Positions 26,939 through 37,500 of a DNA stretch of 64,000 nt are shown here, piece after piece; the first letter of the stretch is position 1, and each line of letters starts with the position of its first letter. The stretch lies in contig NZ_JAHLEF010000003.1 in assembly GCF_018861755.1 (NCBI RefSeq), positions 248,001-312,000 of the forward strand. Direction: 5' to 3'. Under the pieces are notes generated by a model. It had not been told where the DNA came from. It saw only the letters and a program-made list of their open reading frames with translations, and searched no databases. The position numbers were made by a program, and so were the translations under genes. Source of the DNA: Clostridium sp. CF012. GTDB taxonomy: Bacteria; Bacillota; Clostridia; Clostridiales; Clostridiaceae.

Positions 26939-26968
26939 ATTATATCATGTTTTTCTTTTTTAATACAA
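26939..26968 (-). promoter_or_regulatory. Probable promoter of the dpaL paralogue-amidohydrolase-pucR operon
   Basis: Minus strand -35 TTGTAT (26963-26968), 18-bp spacer, perfect -10 TATAAT (26939-26944), about 60 bp upstream of the ATG at 26879. Confidence 0.55.
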
Positions 26969-27041
26969 TTTTATATTTATTTTTTACTACTACCAATATC
27001 ATATTTATAAACCCATAAAAAAATTACACAACAGTGAAAAT

Positions 27042-27079
27042 AAAAATAAAGCAGTAGGAATACCTACTGCTTTATTTTT
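27042..27079 (-). terminator. Rho-independent terminator after the MoeA-like gene
   Basis: Perfect 17-bp arms (AAAAATAAAGCAGTAGG and complement) with a 4-nt loop, 8 bp past the stop at 27088. Can act in both directions. Confidence 0.9.
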
Positions 27080-27087
27080 TCCGCTAA

Positions 27088-28110
27088 TTATATTCCCTTT
27101 CCAAAGGCACAATCAGGATATTTGCACTCCTCACATTCATTGCAAAGCCCACCATGTCCATAAGCTGCAAAATCAGCATAGTTCAATTTTTCCCTTGCAA
27201 GTATCCTTGGCAAAACCAAATCAAAGATAGTTGTTCTACTGTACATTACGCATCCTGGAAGTCCAAGTATTGGGATATCACCTTTATAAGCTAATAAAAA
27301 CATCGCTCCGGGAAGCACTGGTGCCCCATAAGTTATAAGCTCTGCTCCTGTTTTTAAAATTGCTGATGGAGTAACATCATCTGGATCTACTGACATACCA
27401 CCTGTACAAATCACCATGTCACAGCCCTTGTCTATCCACGCTTCAATTGCCCCCTTTATCATATTCTCATCATCTGCAAGTATAGATTGTCCAAGGACTT
27501 CACAACCATATTCCTCCACTTTTCTTCTTATTACTGGACCAAAAGCATCCGCTATTCTACCGTGATACACTTCACTACCTGTAGTAACAATTCCCACTTT
27601 CATTGCTTTGAATGGTATTATACTTACAATTTTATCATCACCAATTAAATTCTCTGCACTTTTTATCTTCTCCTCCTCAATTACAAGAGGAATAACTCTT
27701 GTTCCTGCAACCTTTTGACCTTTTTTCACAGGGTAATTATTGTGCAATGTAACTAGAATTATCTCCCCTAAGGAGTTAAGCTTGTATAATAGATTTGTAT
27801 TAATTACAAGTAGTCCAGGGTAATCTGCTATGAAATTTATTTTCCCCTCTTTTACTTCACTAAAGGTTAGTCCTACTCCTGCTGTAAGGGCTTTCAGGCG
27901 CTCTGCTGCATCATTCTCATGAAGAAACCCTTCTTTTTTTTCCCATACAAATAAATTTTCTTTGCCTATGGAAAGTAATAATGGTATGTCTTCCTCTTTA
28001 ATTATATGTCCTTTTTTAAATGCTATATCCTTTACTACTCCTGGAATAATCTGTGTAATATCATGGCATAAAACGGATCCAACTGCCTCGCGTGCAGGTA
28101 TTTTTTTCAT
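27088..28110 (-). CDS. Molybdopterin-binding protein (MoeA/MogA-like) with Cys-rich tail
   Basis: 340 aa. The central MoCF-biosynthesis domain (about 165-310) shows KVGIVTTGSEVY, CTGGMSVDPDDVTPSAI and LPGCVMYSRTTIFD. The N-terminal part resembles the start of MoeA (IPAREAVGSVLCHDITQI). The last 25 residues hold four Cys as CxxCxxCxxxxC (CNECEECKYPDC), not a normal MoeA feature. Such proteins are found beside molybdenum hydroxylase genes and probably handle the molybdenum cofactor for them. ATG at 28110 chosen for the GAGGTGA upstream. Last gene of the MocA-YqeB-MoeA-like unit. Confidence 0.83.
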   Translation of the reverse strand: MKKIPAREAVGSVLCHDITQIIPGVVKDIAFKKGHIIKEEDIPLLLSIGKENLFVWEKKEGFLHENDAAERLKALTAGVGLTFSEVKEGKINFIADYPGLLVINTNLLYKLNSLGEIILVTLHNNYPVKKGQKVAGTRVIPLVIEEEKIKSAENLIGDDKIVSIIPFKAMKVGIVTTGSEVYHGRIADAFGPVIRRKVEEYGCEVLGQSILADDENMIKGAIEAWIDKGCDMVICTGGMSVDPDDVTPSAILKTGAELITYGAPVLPGAMFLLAYKGDIPILGLPGCVMYSRTTIFDLVLPRILAREKLNYADFAAYGHGGLCNECEECKYPDCAFGKGI

Positions 28111-28188
28111 ATTATTCACCTCTAATTAATATAGTATATCTAAAAATCCACCTTTTTTACATTCTTTAAATGCTGAAGTGTCCCAATA

Positions 28189-29004
28189 TTACCCCTCTGT
28201 AGCTTGAGTCATTAAATACAGTACTGCTTCTAATACTCCACCTGCTATATTTCTTGCTTTATCAGAAATCGTATAACAATTCATTTTTTCAGACAACCTT
28301 GGATCGATATCTGCAATTTTAAACCCCTTAGGTACAAGGATTCCACTACGCAATATTCCCCTCACTAATCCAGGCATTGTTGCTTTTATTTCGGTTTGTC
28401 CAATATAAGCAATTACTTCATCCACTTGGACTACAGTTCCAATGCCCGCAACATTCTTCATTATTCCCGCGCAGGGGGAATGTATAACTCTTTTTTTAGA
28501 GTAACCCATAATGGTTCCTGGAATCCCTGTATTTTTCTCCGCTTCTCCACGAAAAATCACCCTACCAAGATTATGCCCTCTAGCTGTTTCTATCACCACA
28601 TCTACATCAATACCTGCTATAAATCCAGGTCCAAGAGCAATAGTTATATCCGCCATATCTCTTGTTGTTCCCATATTTCTTTTAGCAATAATAGCATCCA
28701 CTACAATTTTCGGTTTTATTATTTTAATATATTTACCTCGCTGATCTATAATCACTGGAACTTTTTTGCAGGTCCAGGCATTTTCTATTTCACTTAAAGA
28801 GCATACATGTACTGCTGTAATTCCTTCAATTTCTACTTCTCCTTGATATACCGCTTCACCAAAAGAAACATCTCGCCTTATAGACGTAGGCTGTGCTACT
28901 TCTAAAACTAATACCCTAAATCCACTTCTATGCAATTTTTGAATCGTACCCGATGCTAAATCTCCACCACCACGTATAATGACAATATCATTAAACATAT
29001 TCAT
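28189..29004 (-). CDS. yqeB: YqeB/EF2563-family selenium-dependent molybdenum hydroxylase maturation protein
   Basis: 271 aa. An N-terminal nucleotide-binding motif IIRGGGDLASGT (about 8-19) and a C-terminal lipoyl-like domain (HSPCAGIMKN to GQTEIKATMPGLVRGIL) are visible. EF2563/YqeB is used as a genomic marker of labile-selenium molybdenum hydroxylases and co-occurs with SelD. It overlaps the MocA-like gene by 14 nt. Its presence implies that at least one hydroxylase here carries a Se ligand on molybdenum. No selD gene lies in the window. Confidence 0.9.
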   Translation of the reverse strand: MNMFNDIVIIRGGGDLASGTIQKLHRSGFRVLVLEVAQPTSIRRDVSFGEAVYQGEVEIEGITAVHVCSLSEIENAWTCKKVPVIIDQRGKYIKIIKPKIVVDAIIAKRNMGTTRDMADITIALGPGFIAGIDVDVVIETARGHNLGRVIFRGEAEKNTGIPGTIMGYSKKRVIHSPCAGIMKNVAGIGTVVQVDEVIAYIGQTEIKATMPGLVRGILRSGILVPKGFKIADIDPRLSEKMNCYTISDKARNIAGGVLEAVLYLMTQATEG

Positions 29005-29587
29005 TATTCTCCTCTAGTTTTAGAATATACTCATAATTTTCATTAGTATCAACATCAAATAATGCCCAACTATCCTGTATTTCTATAAATTTAACCCCGT
29101 ATAAATTTTTATTTATTATTGTTTTTCCACCAACATCTCCCTGTAACTCTAAAAACTCTTCCTTAAAGTTGTCAGGAAATATTACAGGATTTCCTCGCCT
29201 TCCATTACACCGCGGAACTATTATATAAGACGAATCTTCTATAAACTCACGAATTAACCTTTTTATTGTATCTACATCTAAAAAAGGTTGATCAGCCGTA
29301 AAAAACATATATCCATTTGTTTTTGAAGCATTCCTTACACCCAATTTAATAGATTCACTTATTCCCTTAACTGCATTTTGATTTTTAATAACCTTTAGGC
29401 CATGTCTATTGCCAATTTCTATTATTTTTTCGTCCCTGCCTACAAGAATAATCTCTGAAAACCCACACTTTTCAATAGTTTCTATAGTGTTCTCTATCAG
29501 TGATTCCCCTCTATATTTTAAAAGAAGCTTATTCTTTCCCATTCTCCTTGAGTAACCAGCTGCTAAGATTATTGCACTTATGCTCAT
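28991..29587 (-). CDS. MocA/YgfJ-like nucleotidyltransferase
   Basis: 198 aa. NTP-transferase Rossmann fold with ILAAGYSRRMGKNKLLLKY near the N-terminus, FFTADQPFLD as the metal motif and IVPRCNGRRGNPVIF. MocA attaches CMP to molybdopterin to make MCD, the cofactor of many molybdenum hydroxylases; E. coli YgfJ sits in the equivalent cluster. The ATG at 29587 is chosen with GGGTGAT just upstream. It is the first gene of this small maturation operon. Confidence 0.88.
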   Translation of the reverse strand: MSISAIILAAGYSRRMGKNKLLLKYRGESLIENTIETIEKCGFSEIILVGRDEKIIEIGNRHGLKVIKNQNAVKGISESIKLGVRNASKTNGYMFFTADQPFLDVDTIKRLIREFIEDSSYIIVPRCNGRRGNPVIFPDNFKEEFLELQGDVGGKTIINKNLYGVKFIEIQDSWALFDVDTNENYEYILKLEENNEYV

Positions 29588-29788
29588 TATATCACCCACT
29601 TTCGTACTTAACTACATTAAATTAACTAAATCTCTTGTTTTTTACATACTCTGTGCCAGCAATTTATCCTTTACTATAGTATACATTATTTTTTAAACTT
29701 ATAATGAATACACCATATATTAATTTTTTTAGATTTAAATTTACACAGATAAATTCTGAGTTCATGAACTGTTGCCCTTATTACTCAT

Positions 29789-29823
29789 AGGCTGCTAAAC
29801 AATTAATAATTGTTTAGCAGCCT
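29789..29823. terminator. Strong hairpin after yqeC, without T run
   Basis: Perfect 16-bp arms (AGGCTGCTAAACAATT and complement) around AAT, 9 bp past the yqeC stop. Neither side has a run of T, so it may stabilise the 3' end or be a weak terminator rather than a classical one. Confidence 0.55.
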
Positions 29824-29831
29824 ACATGGAA

Positions 29832-30560
29832 TTATCTAAAATATATGCCAGTTTTTAAACTTCCAAGGATTACACTATCTAACTTTCCCTTATTAGCTGA
29901 GTCTACTTTATTAACCAAGGACCTAGCTAATGCTAAATCCTTTGGAGTTTCTACTTTATTAATGTACAATATTCTTTCTCCCTGAGCTGCCTTGAACAAT
30001 CCTCGGGGATGCAATATTAGATTAGATAGGTGTTCAAGTTTAACAGTTTCTCCCTGTTTTGCCCCAGTTAATTCACAGAATATCTCATTTCTATGAACAC
30101 TATCCTCATTGATTAACATTCCAACTGATTGTATATCTATAATCCCTACCGTTTTGGTGGTATTACAGTATATAACTGGTTCAAATTCATTCCAGCCCTT
30201 CAATCTTTTTTCCTTTGCTCCATCTGCCTCTATTAGTATATAGTCAAAATGTGGTGCAAGCTTATCTAGCTCTTTGAAGCTAAGTCCCAATATTTTATTT
30301 TCACTGTTTACACCTGATCCTAACACATAAACTCCATTTTCACTCATAGCAATATACCCAGGTAGTCTTTCACTATCAGTACAAATAAAATCATACTTAT
30401 CATCTAATGGAATATATATTTTAGTGGTTGTAGTTACCAGGACCCTATTACTCTGTCGTAGCTCTTCTGCTAGCTTAGACATCATAGTAGTTTTTCCACC
30501 TGCACCTACAATGGATATAATATCTTTATTCTTTAATCCAAGATAATTACTGAGTTTCAT
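29832..30560 (-). CDS. yqeC: Selenium cofactor biosynthesis protein YqeC
   Basis: 242 aa. A P-loop IVGAGGKTTMMSKLAEEL (about 17-34) and LVTTTTKIYIP, YILIEADGAKEKRLKGW are the YqeC family signature. YqeC is required, with YqeB and SelD, for selenium-dependent molybdenum hydroxylase activity. The ATG at 30560 is preferred because GGGTGAT lies four bases upstream; an earlier open stretch overlaps xdhD and lacks a ribosome site. It is the last gene of the ssnA-ygfK-hyuA-xdhD-yqeC operon. Confidence 0.9.
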   Translation of the reverse strand: MKLSNYLGLKNKDIISIVGAGGKTTMMSKLAEELRQSNRVLVTTTTKIYIPLDDKYDFICTDSERLPGYIAMSENGVYVLGSGVNSENKILGLSFKELDKLAPHFDYILIEADGAKEKRLKGWNEFEPVIYCNTTKTVGIIDIQSVGMLINEDSVHRNEIFCELTGAKQGETVKLEHLSNLILHPRGLFKAAQGERILYINKVETPKDLALARSLVNKVDSANKGKLDSVILGSLKTGIYFR

Positions 30561-30576
30561 AACATCACCCATTTGT

Positions 30577-33135
30577 TTATTTTTTCTTACTGTAAGGTGT
30601 ATGGTCCATAGGGAGCTTCGTCCTAAATTCCCCATCATAATTATAATAGGCACCGGCTACAGCAGGGGCGGTAGGTATTGAACATATCTCGCCTATTCCT
30701 TTTGCTCCATATGCAAGCTTAGTATTTCCTCTACCTAATATAATACATTCTATTTTTGGTACTTCTGTAGCTTTAAATAAGCCTAGTGTGGCGAATTTTG
30801 CAGTTGGTATACTTCCAATAAGTGGATAATCCTCTGTTAGCGCATATCCTAGGCTCATAACAACACCACCTTCAATCTGTCCCTCAATATTTTTAGGATT
30901 CACAGGAGTACCAACATCATGAACTGCTATAACTTTCTCAATTTTACCCTCATCATTCAAAATAACAACCTGAGTAGCATATCCATAAGCTACATGACTT
31001 ATAGGGTTTTGCTTAATTGAATTCATTTTATCAGTTATGCCTTTGAATTCTCCATCAAATTCTTCACCCTCTAAATTTTCTAATGATTGATAGCTTAGAG
31101 TGTCAAGAAGCTTTATAGCTGCTCTTTTTGCTGCCTCACCTGTAAATAATGTTTGGCGTGAAGCTGTTGTATTTCCAGAATCAGGGCAAGTTAAAGTATC
31201 TGGCGCTGCGTATACAACTTTTTCTACTGGTATATTTAGAGTTTCACAAACTATTTGCGTCAATATAGTTCCAAGTCCTTGCCCAATACAAGCTGCACTG
31301 GAATGAATATATACTTTGCCATCTTTTATAATTAGTTTACATCGCCCAATATCAGGAAGCCCTACCCCAAGACCGCTGTTTTTTATAGCACAAGCTATTC
31401 CTGCTTTAGGATTTTGCAAACATATTTCTTTTACTGCGTCTAGTGTTTCAACAATTGATGTGGATGCATCTGCAATTTGGCCATTGGGAAGTACCTGACC
31501 CGGTCTAATTGCATTTCTATATCTTATTTCAAAGGGAGTAATTGAAGCCATTTTAGCAAGCTGATTTAAATTACTCTCTATTGCAAAACAACTTTGCGTT
31601 ACTCCAAATCCTCTATAGGCACCAGCCGGTGGATTATTTGTATACACCGCTTTTCCAACTATGTCCACATTGTGATAATTATATGGACCTGCTGCGTGAG
31701 TGCAAGCTCTTTGCAGTACAGGACCGCCTAATGAAGCATAAGCTCCAGTATCTGCAATTATAGTAGCTTTCATAGCTGTCAAATATCCATTTTCATCACA
31801 GGCAGTTGTAAACTCCATCTCCATTGCATGACGCTTGGGGTGTACCATTATGCTTTCCCTTCGACTTAATGCAAACTTTACAGGTTTGTTTGAAACATAA
31901 GCAAGAATCGCCGCATGGTGTTGAACACTCATATCCTCTTTTCCACCAAAACCACCACCAACTATTTTACTTATAACTCTTACTTTACTTTGATCTATTC
32001 CTAAAGCCTCTGCACATTCCTTTCGTGTTTGATAAATTCCTTGGTCTGCGCAATATATTATTATCCCACCACTTCCATCAGGATTTGCAACTGCTGTTTC
32101 GGTTTCTAGAAAAGCATGTTCTGTAAAGGGTGTACTATATTTATTAGTTACTACATATTTTGAACTTTTTATATATTTTTCTGCATTACCAAATACTAAG
32201 TTTTCAGTTGCCAGTATATTACCACTTGCATGTATCTGAGGAGCATCACCCTTTAGCGCATCCACCGGACATGTAACTGGAATTAATTCTTCAAATTCAA
32301 TTTTAACTAGTAATTTAGCTTTCTCTAATATTTCTGGAGTCTGCGCTGCTATTAAAACTATAGCATCTCCTATACAGTGAGTTATCTTACCTCGAGGTAT
32401 TAATACATCCCAATCTTTTGTAATGTGTCCTACCTTTTGATTTCCTGGAAGCTCATCCGCTGTAATTACTATATGAACCCCTTGCAGTTTTTTAGCTTCA
32501 CTAATGTCTATACTTTTTACTAGGGCTCGTGGATATTTAGTTCTGACTGCTCCACCATAGATCATTCCCTCTATTCGCATATCATCTACATATTCTGCTA
32601 TCCCCATAACTTTATCTACTGCATCAATTCTATTTAAATTTTCTCCAACTAGTGCTTTGCAGATGCCTTTAGGTACTTCTGTATTCTCTCTTAAAATTTT
32701 AGCAGCGAGTTTCACCGCTTCTATTATTTTTACATATCCAGTACAACGACAAATATTATTCTTTAATGCATTTTTTATTTGATCCTCAGTTGGATTTTCT
32801 ACCTTATCAATTAAGCCTTTTGAACTTATAACCATTCCTGGGGTACAAAAACCGCACTGCACTGCTCCAGCTTCCATAAAAGCATAGCCATATACATCTT
32901 TTTCTCTTTCTGACAATCCATCAACAGTTATAATATTCTTATCCACAAGTTTACCTGTTTTTAACACACATGCTTTTTTTGCCACGCCGTCAACCAGAAC
33001 CATACATGTTCCACAGGCACCTTCAGAGCAGCCATTCTTAACTGATGTTAAATTCAAATCCTCTCTTAGAAAAGTAATTAATTTTTTATCTTCACTTGCT
33101 TCAACCACATTACCATTTACAACAAAGTTAAACAT
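30577..33135 (-). CDS. xdhD: Selenium-dependent xanthine dehydrogenase, fused 2Fe-2S/Mo subunit (XdhD)
   Basis: 852 aa. Residues 1-155 hold both [2Fe-2S] sites (NGCSEGACGTC, QCGFCTPGM, ICRCTGY). Residues about 165-852 form the molybdopterin domain with VGGGFGGKEDM, GAYRGFGVTQ, CIGQGLGTILTQ and catalytic Glu in AKGIGEICSIP. There is no FAD domain, so an external FAD subunit is needed (8871-9722 is the candidate). In anaerobes such enzymes oxidise xanthine or hypoxanthine, or reduce urate. The ATG at 33135 has GAGGTGG upstream and overlaps the hyuA stop by 8 nt. The neighbouring yqeC supports the selenium form. Confidence 0.93.
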   Translation of the reverse strand: MFNFVVNGNVVEASEDKKLITFLREDLNLTSVKNGCSEGACGTCMVLVDGVAKKACVLKTGKLVDKNIITVDGLSEREKDVYGYAFMEAGAVQCGFCTPGMVISSKGLIDKVENPTEDQIKNALKNNICRCTGYVKIIEAVKLAAKILRENTEVPKGICKALVGENLNRIDAVDKVMGIAEYVDDMRIEGMIYGGAVRTKYPRALVKSIDISEAKKLQGVHIVITADELPGNQKVGHITKDWDVLIPRGKITHCIGDAIVLIAAQTPEILEKAKLLVKIEFEELIPVTCPVDALKGDAPQIHASGNILATENLVFGNAEKYIKSSKYVVTNKYSTPFTEHAFLETETAVANPDGSGGIIIYCADQGIYQTRKECAEALGIDQSKVRVISKIVGGGFGGKEDMSVQHHAAILAYVSNKPVKFALSRRESIMVHPKRHAMEMEFTTACDENGYLTAMKATIIADTGAYASLGGPVLQRACTHAAGPYNYHNVDIVGKAVYTNNPPAGAYRGFGVTQSCFAIESNLNQLAKMASITPFEIRYRNAIRPGQVLPNGQIADASTSIVETLDAVKEICLQNPKAGIACAIKNSGLGVGLPDIGRCKLIIKDGKVYIHSSAACIGQGLGTILTQIVCETLNIPVEKVVYAAPDTLTCPDSGNTTASRQTLFTGEAAKRAAIKLLDTLSYQSLENLEGEEFDGEFKGITDKMNSIKQNPISHVAYGYATQVVILNDEGKIEKVIAVHDVGTPVNPKNIEGQIEGGVVMSLGYALTEDYPLIGSIPTAKFATLGLFKATEVPKIECIILGRGNTKLAYGAKGIGEICSIPTAPAVAGAYYNYDGEFRTKLPMDHTPYSKKK

Positions 33136-34501
33136 TATTGCCACCTCGTTTTATATATTTTCCTAAATTTTCATTTATAATATTTCCATCCTCTACAATA
33201 TGCGATCCTCTTAGAAAAACCTGTTTAGCATAACCTATAGTTTTAAACCCTTCATATGGTGTATAATCCACATTTTGTTTTTGATTGTCCACAGATATAA
33301 TCCTCTCAGCTAACATATCCCATATAACTATATCCGCATCACTTCCAACTTGAAGTGTTCCCTTACGTGGATACATTCCAAATATTTTTGCAATATTTTC
33401 GCTAACTAAACTACACATTTGTTCTTTAGTTATCCTACCTTTTTCTACTCCATAAGTGTACATAAGGATTGGTCTATGTTCAATTCCTGGTATACCACTT
33501 GGAATTTTACTAAAATCCTTTATACCATGTTCCTTTTGGCCTTTAAGATTAAAACTACAATGGTCTGTTCCAATTATGTCTATATCTTCAGCTAGTAGTG
33601 CTTCCCATAACCTTTCAATGTCATCTTTTTTCCTGAGTGGTGGTGACAGTACATACTTAGCACTTTGAAAATCCTCTCCTAAATACAAACTATCATCTAA
33701 GAGGAGATATTGAGGACATGTTTCTATATATACCGTTTGCCCTCTTTTCCTTGCTTTTAATACCACTTCTAAGGCTTCTTTTGTACTTAAATGTACAATA
33801 TATATAGGTGCTCCCGCTAAATACGCAATATCTATAAATCTTGATACTGCCTCTGCTTCAACCATGTTAGGTCTTGACAATGGATGTGCAGCTGGCGATG
33901 TATTCCCAGAGCAAAGTTGCTCCTTTATCATAGTATCTACAAGATCACCATTTTCACAATGAACACCAAGTATACTATTATATTTTTTTAAGCATTTTAA
34001 AATATCATATATATCCCCATCATTAATACGTAAATTGTCATAAGCCATATATGCTTTAAAGGATGTTATACCCTCTTTGCACATTATTTCAATTTCATTT
34101 TTAATATCTTCGTTCCACTCTGTTATCGCCATATGAAATCCGTAATCACAGCTTGAAACGTTCTTAGACAGGTTATGCCAATTATTAAGGGCTTCACTTA
34201 GAGTCTCCCCTTTGTTCTGCGTTGCAAAATCCAAAATCGTTGTTGTTCCACCTATGATAGCTGCAGCAGTACCGGTTTTAAAATCATCAGCAGTTCTGGT
34301 GTATCCTGTATCTAAATCGAGGTGAGTATGAGAATCAATAAATCCTGGAAATACTAAGCATCCAGTTGCATCTATAATTTGTGATTTATCCTCTTCTAAA
34401 TTCTCACCAATGCTTACAATTATTTCACCTTCAATTTTAATATCAGAAATATAGCTTTTCCTAGGTGTTACAATAGTTCCGCCTTTAATAATAATTGACA
34501 T
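33128..34501 (-). CDS. hyuA: Dihydropyrimidinase/D-hydantoinase family (HyuA)
   Basis: 457 aa. Metal-site residues: HTH in GFIDSHTHLDLD, carbamylated Lys in ITSFKAYMAYD, His in LGVHCENGD and IVHLSTKE, Asp in IGTDHCSFN. HyuA of E. coli occurs in the same ygeXYW-hyuA-ygfK-ssnA cluster needed for anaerobic urate use, where it hydrolyses a cyclic ureide intermediate. AGGTGA precedes the ATG. It is 20 nt after ygfK and overlaps xdhD. Confidence 0.92.
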   Translation of the reverse strand: MSIIIKGGTIVTPRKSYISDIKIEGEIIVSIGENLEEDKSQIIDATGCLVFPGFIDSHTHLDLDTGYTRTADDFKTGTAAAIIGGTTTILDFATQNKGETLSEALNNWHNLSKNVSSCDYGFHMAITEWNEDIKNEIEIMCKEGITSFKAYMAYDNLRINDGDIYDILKCLKKYNSILGVHCENGDLVDTMIKEQLCSGNTSPAAHPLSRPNMVEAEAVSRFIDIAYLAGAPIYIVHLSTKEALEVVLKARKRGQTVYIETCPQYLLLDDSLYLGEDFQSAKYVLSPPLRKKDDIERLWEALLAEDIDIIGTDHCSFNLKGQKEHGIKDFSKIPSGIPGIEHRPILMYTYGVEKGRITKEQMCSLVSENIAKIFGMYPRKGTLQVGSDADIVIWDMLAERIISVDNQKQNVDYTPYEGFKTIGYAKQVFLRGSHIVEDGNIINENLGKYIKRGGNNV

Positions 34502-34521
34502 TTAAATCACCTCATCAATTT

Positions 34522-37500
34522 TTAAATCATATAACTATAATCAGTGATTACAGCCCAAATCATATTCTCAATATCTTTCGGTATTCCTGTATTATTATCT
34601 TTAAGATTAACTTCTAATACCTTATCTTCTAATCTGATTTTTACAATATTTTCATCCTTATTAATTAATACAAATCCCTGGTTTTCACTGTTTTTAAAGT
34701 CTGATTCTGTAGCAAACAGTGTAAACTTTTCCTTATATGGAGCGCTGCTATATGGACAGAAAGTTTCACAGTTTCCACATTCATTACAAAGTTTATCAAG
34801 GTGAATTATCTGATGCATTGTATTGCCCTTCACTTTTATAGTAACATTTGCACGATTAGGACATACGTCAACACATACTTCACATATTGTTGAACATTGA
34901 AGGCATCTTTCAGATTCATCAATACCTTCAGTAGCCATTTTAAGTATACCTTTTTTTGCTGTTATCCCATGAATATCACTACTTAACCTATCTGAATGTA
35001 TTGTGAAATCATAATTTTTTTCTTGTTTAACTACATCTCTTGCGAATTTTGTTGCATGTGCTATGCCTTCAACTACTGTAGCAGGACCAAAAAGCCCATC
35101 TCCCGCAACATACACTTTTTCTATATTTGTTTCTAATGTTTCCATATTTACAACAGCTTGTTCTCTTTCATTTACCATAATATTATTTTCTTTGAATATC
35201 TTAGTATCTATCTTCTCCCCAACTGCTGATATTAAAATATCTGCTGGTATATCTATCATTTGTCCCGTGGCAACAGGTCTACGTCTACCACCCTCATCTG
35301 GCTCGCCCAGTTTCATAACCTCACACTTAAGAAGACCATTACTGATTTTAACTGGTGATAATAATTCCTTAAATTCTACTCCAGCCTCTATTGCTAGTCT
35401 TAATTCTTCTTCATCTGCAGGCATGTATTTTTTAGTTCTACGATATACTAAATATACATTATCTACTCCAACCTCTCTTTTAGCTGCTCTAGCTGCATCC
35501 ATAGCCGTGTTACCACCGCCTACAACCACAACATTTTTGCCAAGGGCGAGTTTGCTATCTCCACTTCTTAGTCTCTCTAAGAAATCAATTACATTAATAA
35601 CGTTTTCACCTTCAATATCTAACCTACCTGGTTTCCAAGCACCAATTGCAAGTAAAATATATTTATATCCCATTTGTCTCAACTTATCTACAGAATTCTG
35701 CTCTGAGTTTAGGTGAACTTCAACTCCCAGACTTTTAACAAGCTCTATGTCCTTTTCAACAGTTTCACTTGATATTCTAAATTCAGGAACCACATGTTTT
35801 ACTATTCCACCTAATGATTCACGTTTTTCAAAGATCGTTGCACTAATCCCTTCTCTTGCAAGGAAATAAGCTGCTGCAAGTCCTGTAGTTCCTCCACCAA
35901 CTATTGCTACTCGGACATTACCTTTCTCTGTTTGTTTAAGTTCTGAAATGTAGTTTTCATATGCATTTTCTGCTGCCTGTAATTTCATATTTCTGATATT
36001 AACTGACTCATCACAGAAAATTCTACTACATTTGCTCATACATGCATGACTACATACTGTTCCAGTAATAAATGGTAGCGGATTTTTTTGAACTATAACC
36101 CTTAATGCTTCAAGATGTTTACCTTGCCCTACAAGACGTATATATTCTGGAATATCTTGATGTATAGGACATCCATCTTGACAGGAAGCAACAAAGCAAT
36201 CAACTAGTGGAACTTTTTTATTTATTTTACGACTAGGAATTGGTTTTATAGGCTTTATATGATGAATATCTTTTACTGAGATATCTTTTAATTTTTCTAA
36301 TTTTTCATTATCTATAACATATTTGTTTTTATATTCTACTTTTTTTAATGTTTCAGCAATTTGAACACATCTCTCATATCCACCAATTTTTAAAAGTGTC
36401 GTTGCTATAGTTATAGGCCATATCCCTGTTTCAAATATATCCGCTATATTGAAAAAGTCTGCTCCTCCTGAATATGAGATTTTAAGTTTTCCATTAAATT
36501 CTTTTGAAAGCTTAGAAGCTAGCGCTATTGATAGTGGATATAGAGATTTTCCTGACATATACATCTCATCGCCTGGTAATTCAGCATTTTTAATTTCAAC
36601 TGGCAATGTATTAGTTAGCTTAACCCCAAAGGACAAATCACTGTTAATTGCTAATTCTTGAAGACGTCTAAACATAGAAATGGCATCCGGATATTGTAAG
36701 TCTTCCTTAAAATGGTGATCATCAAACGTCAGGTAATCATATCCCATACTATCTAAGGTTTTTCTCGCAAATTCATAACCCATTATTGTAGGATTACATT
36801 TTACAAAAGTATTTAATCCTTTTTCTTTTATTAGGTATGAAGCTATGCGCTCAATTTCTTTTGATGGACATCCGTGTAATGTGGATAATGTTATTGATTT
36901 ACTTACCTTAGGTGATATACTTTTAACATATTCACTATCTATATTTTTAAACTTTTCTATATTGTCTAATGCATAGCTAGTACATTCACTCCATATATTA
37001 CTCTTAGTTGCATCTTTAAGACCCATAATAAAATCATCTATTTTAGGTGAACATATCCCCCCAAAATCATAGCCTACACTCATATTAAAAATAAATCCAT
37101 TAGGATCTCCAAGTTTTAACTCTTTTGATAACAGTTTTAACGCAAACCAAGCTTTAACATACTCATCGTATGCCTCAGGAACTCTAAGCTCTGTTGACCA
37201 CTCTACGTTATAGCACTCATCCTCTGCTCTTATGCATGGCTTTGACACAGGTAAATCTTCTCCATCAAGGGTTTGCACTGTTTTTAATTCAAAGAATCTA
37301 CACCCAGAAACATAAGCTGCAATTATGTTTTGTGCTAACTGTGTATGTGGACCAGCTGCTGGACCAAAAGGAGTTTCAATTTTCTCTCCGAATATTTCAA
37401 GCACCTTATCATCCTGATTTTTAAAAACTTTGTTTACTCCAAATATCTTTCCATATTTCTTGTTTTCCTCAATAATCCACTCCATTAATTCTTTAAATGG

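Noticed and set aside
30577-33135. Selenocysteine (in-frame TGA) in the selenium-dependent hydroxylase
   Set aside because: The frame is uninterrupted; these enzymes use a labile selenium ligand on the molybdenum cofactor, not selenocysteine.
35063-35716. Rightward open frame of 217 codons opposite ygfK
   Set aside because: It lies wholly within the well-supported ygfK gene, has no ribosome binding site and a low-complexity Ser/Pro/Thr-rich translation typical of antisense shadows.
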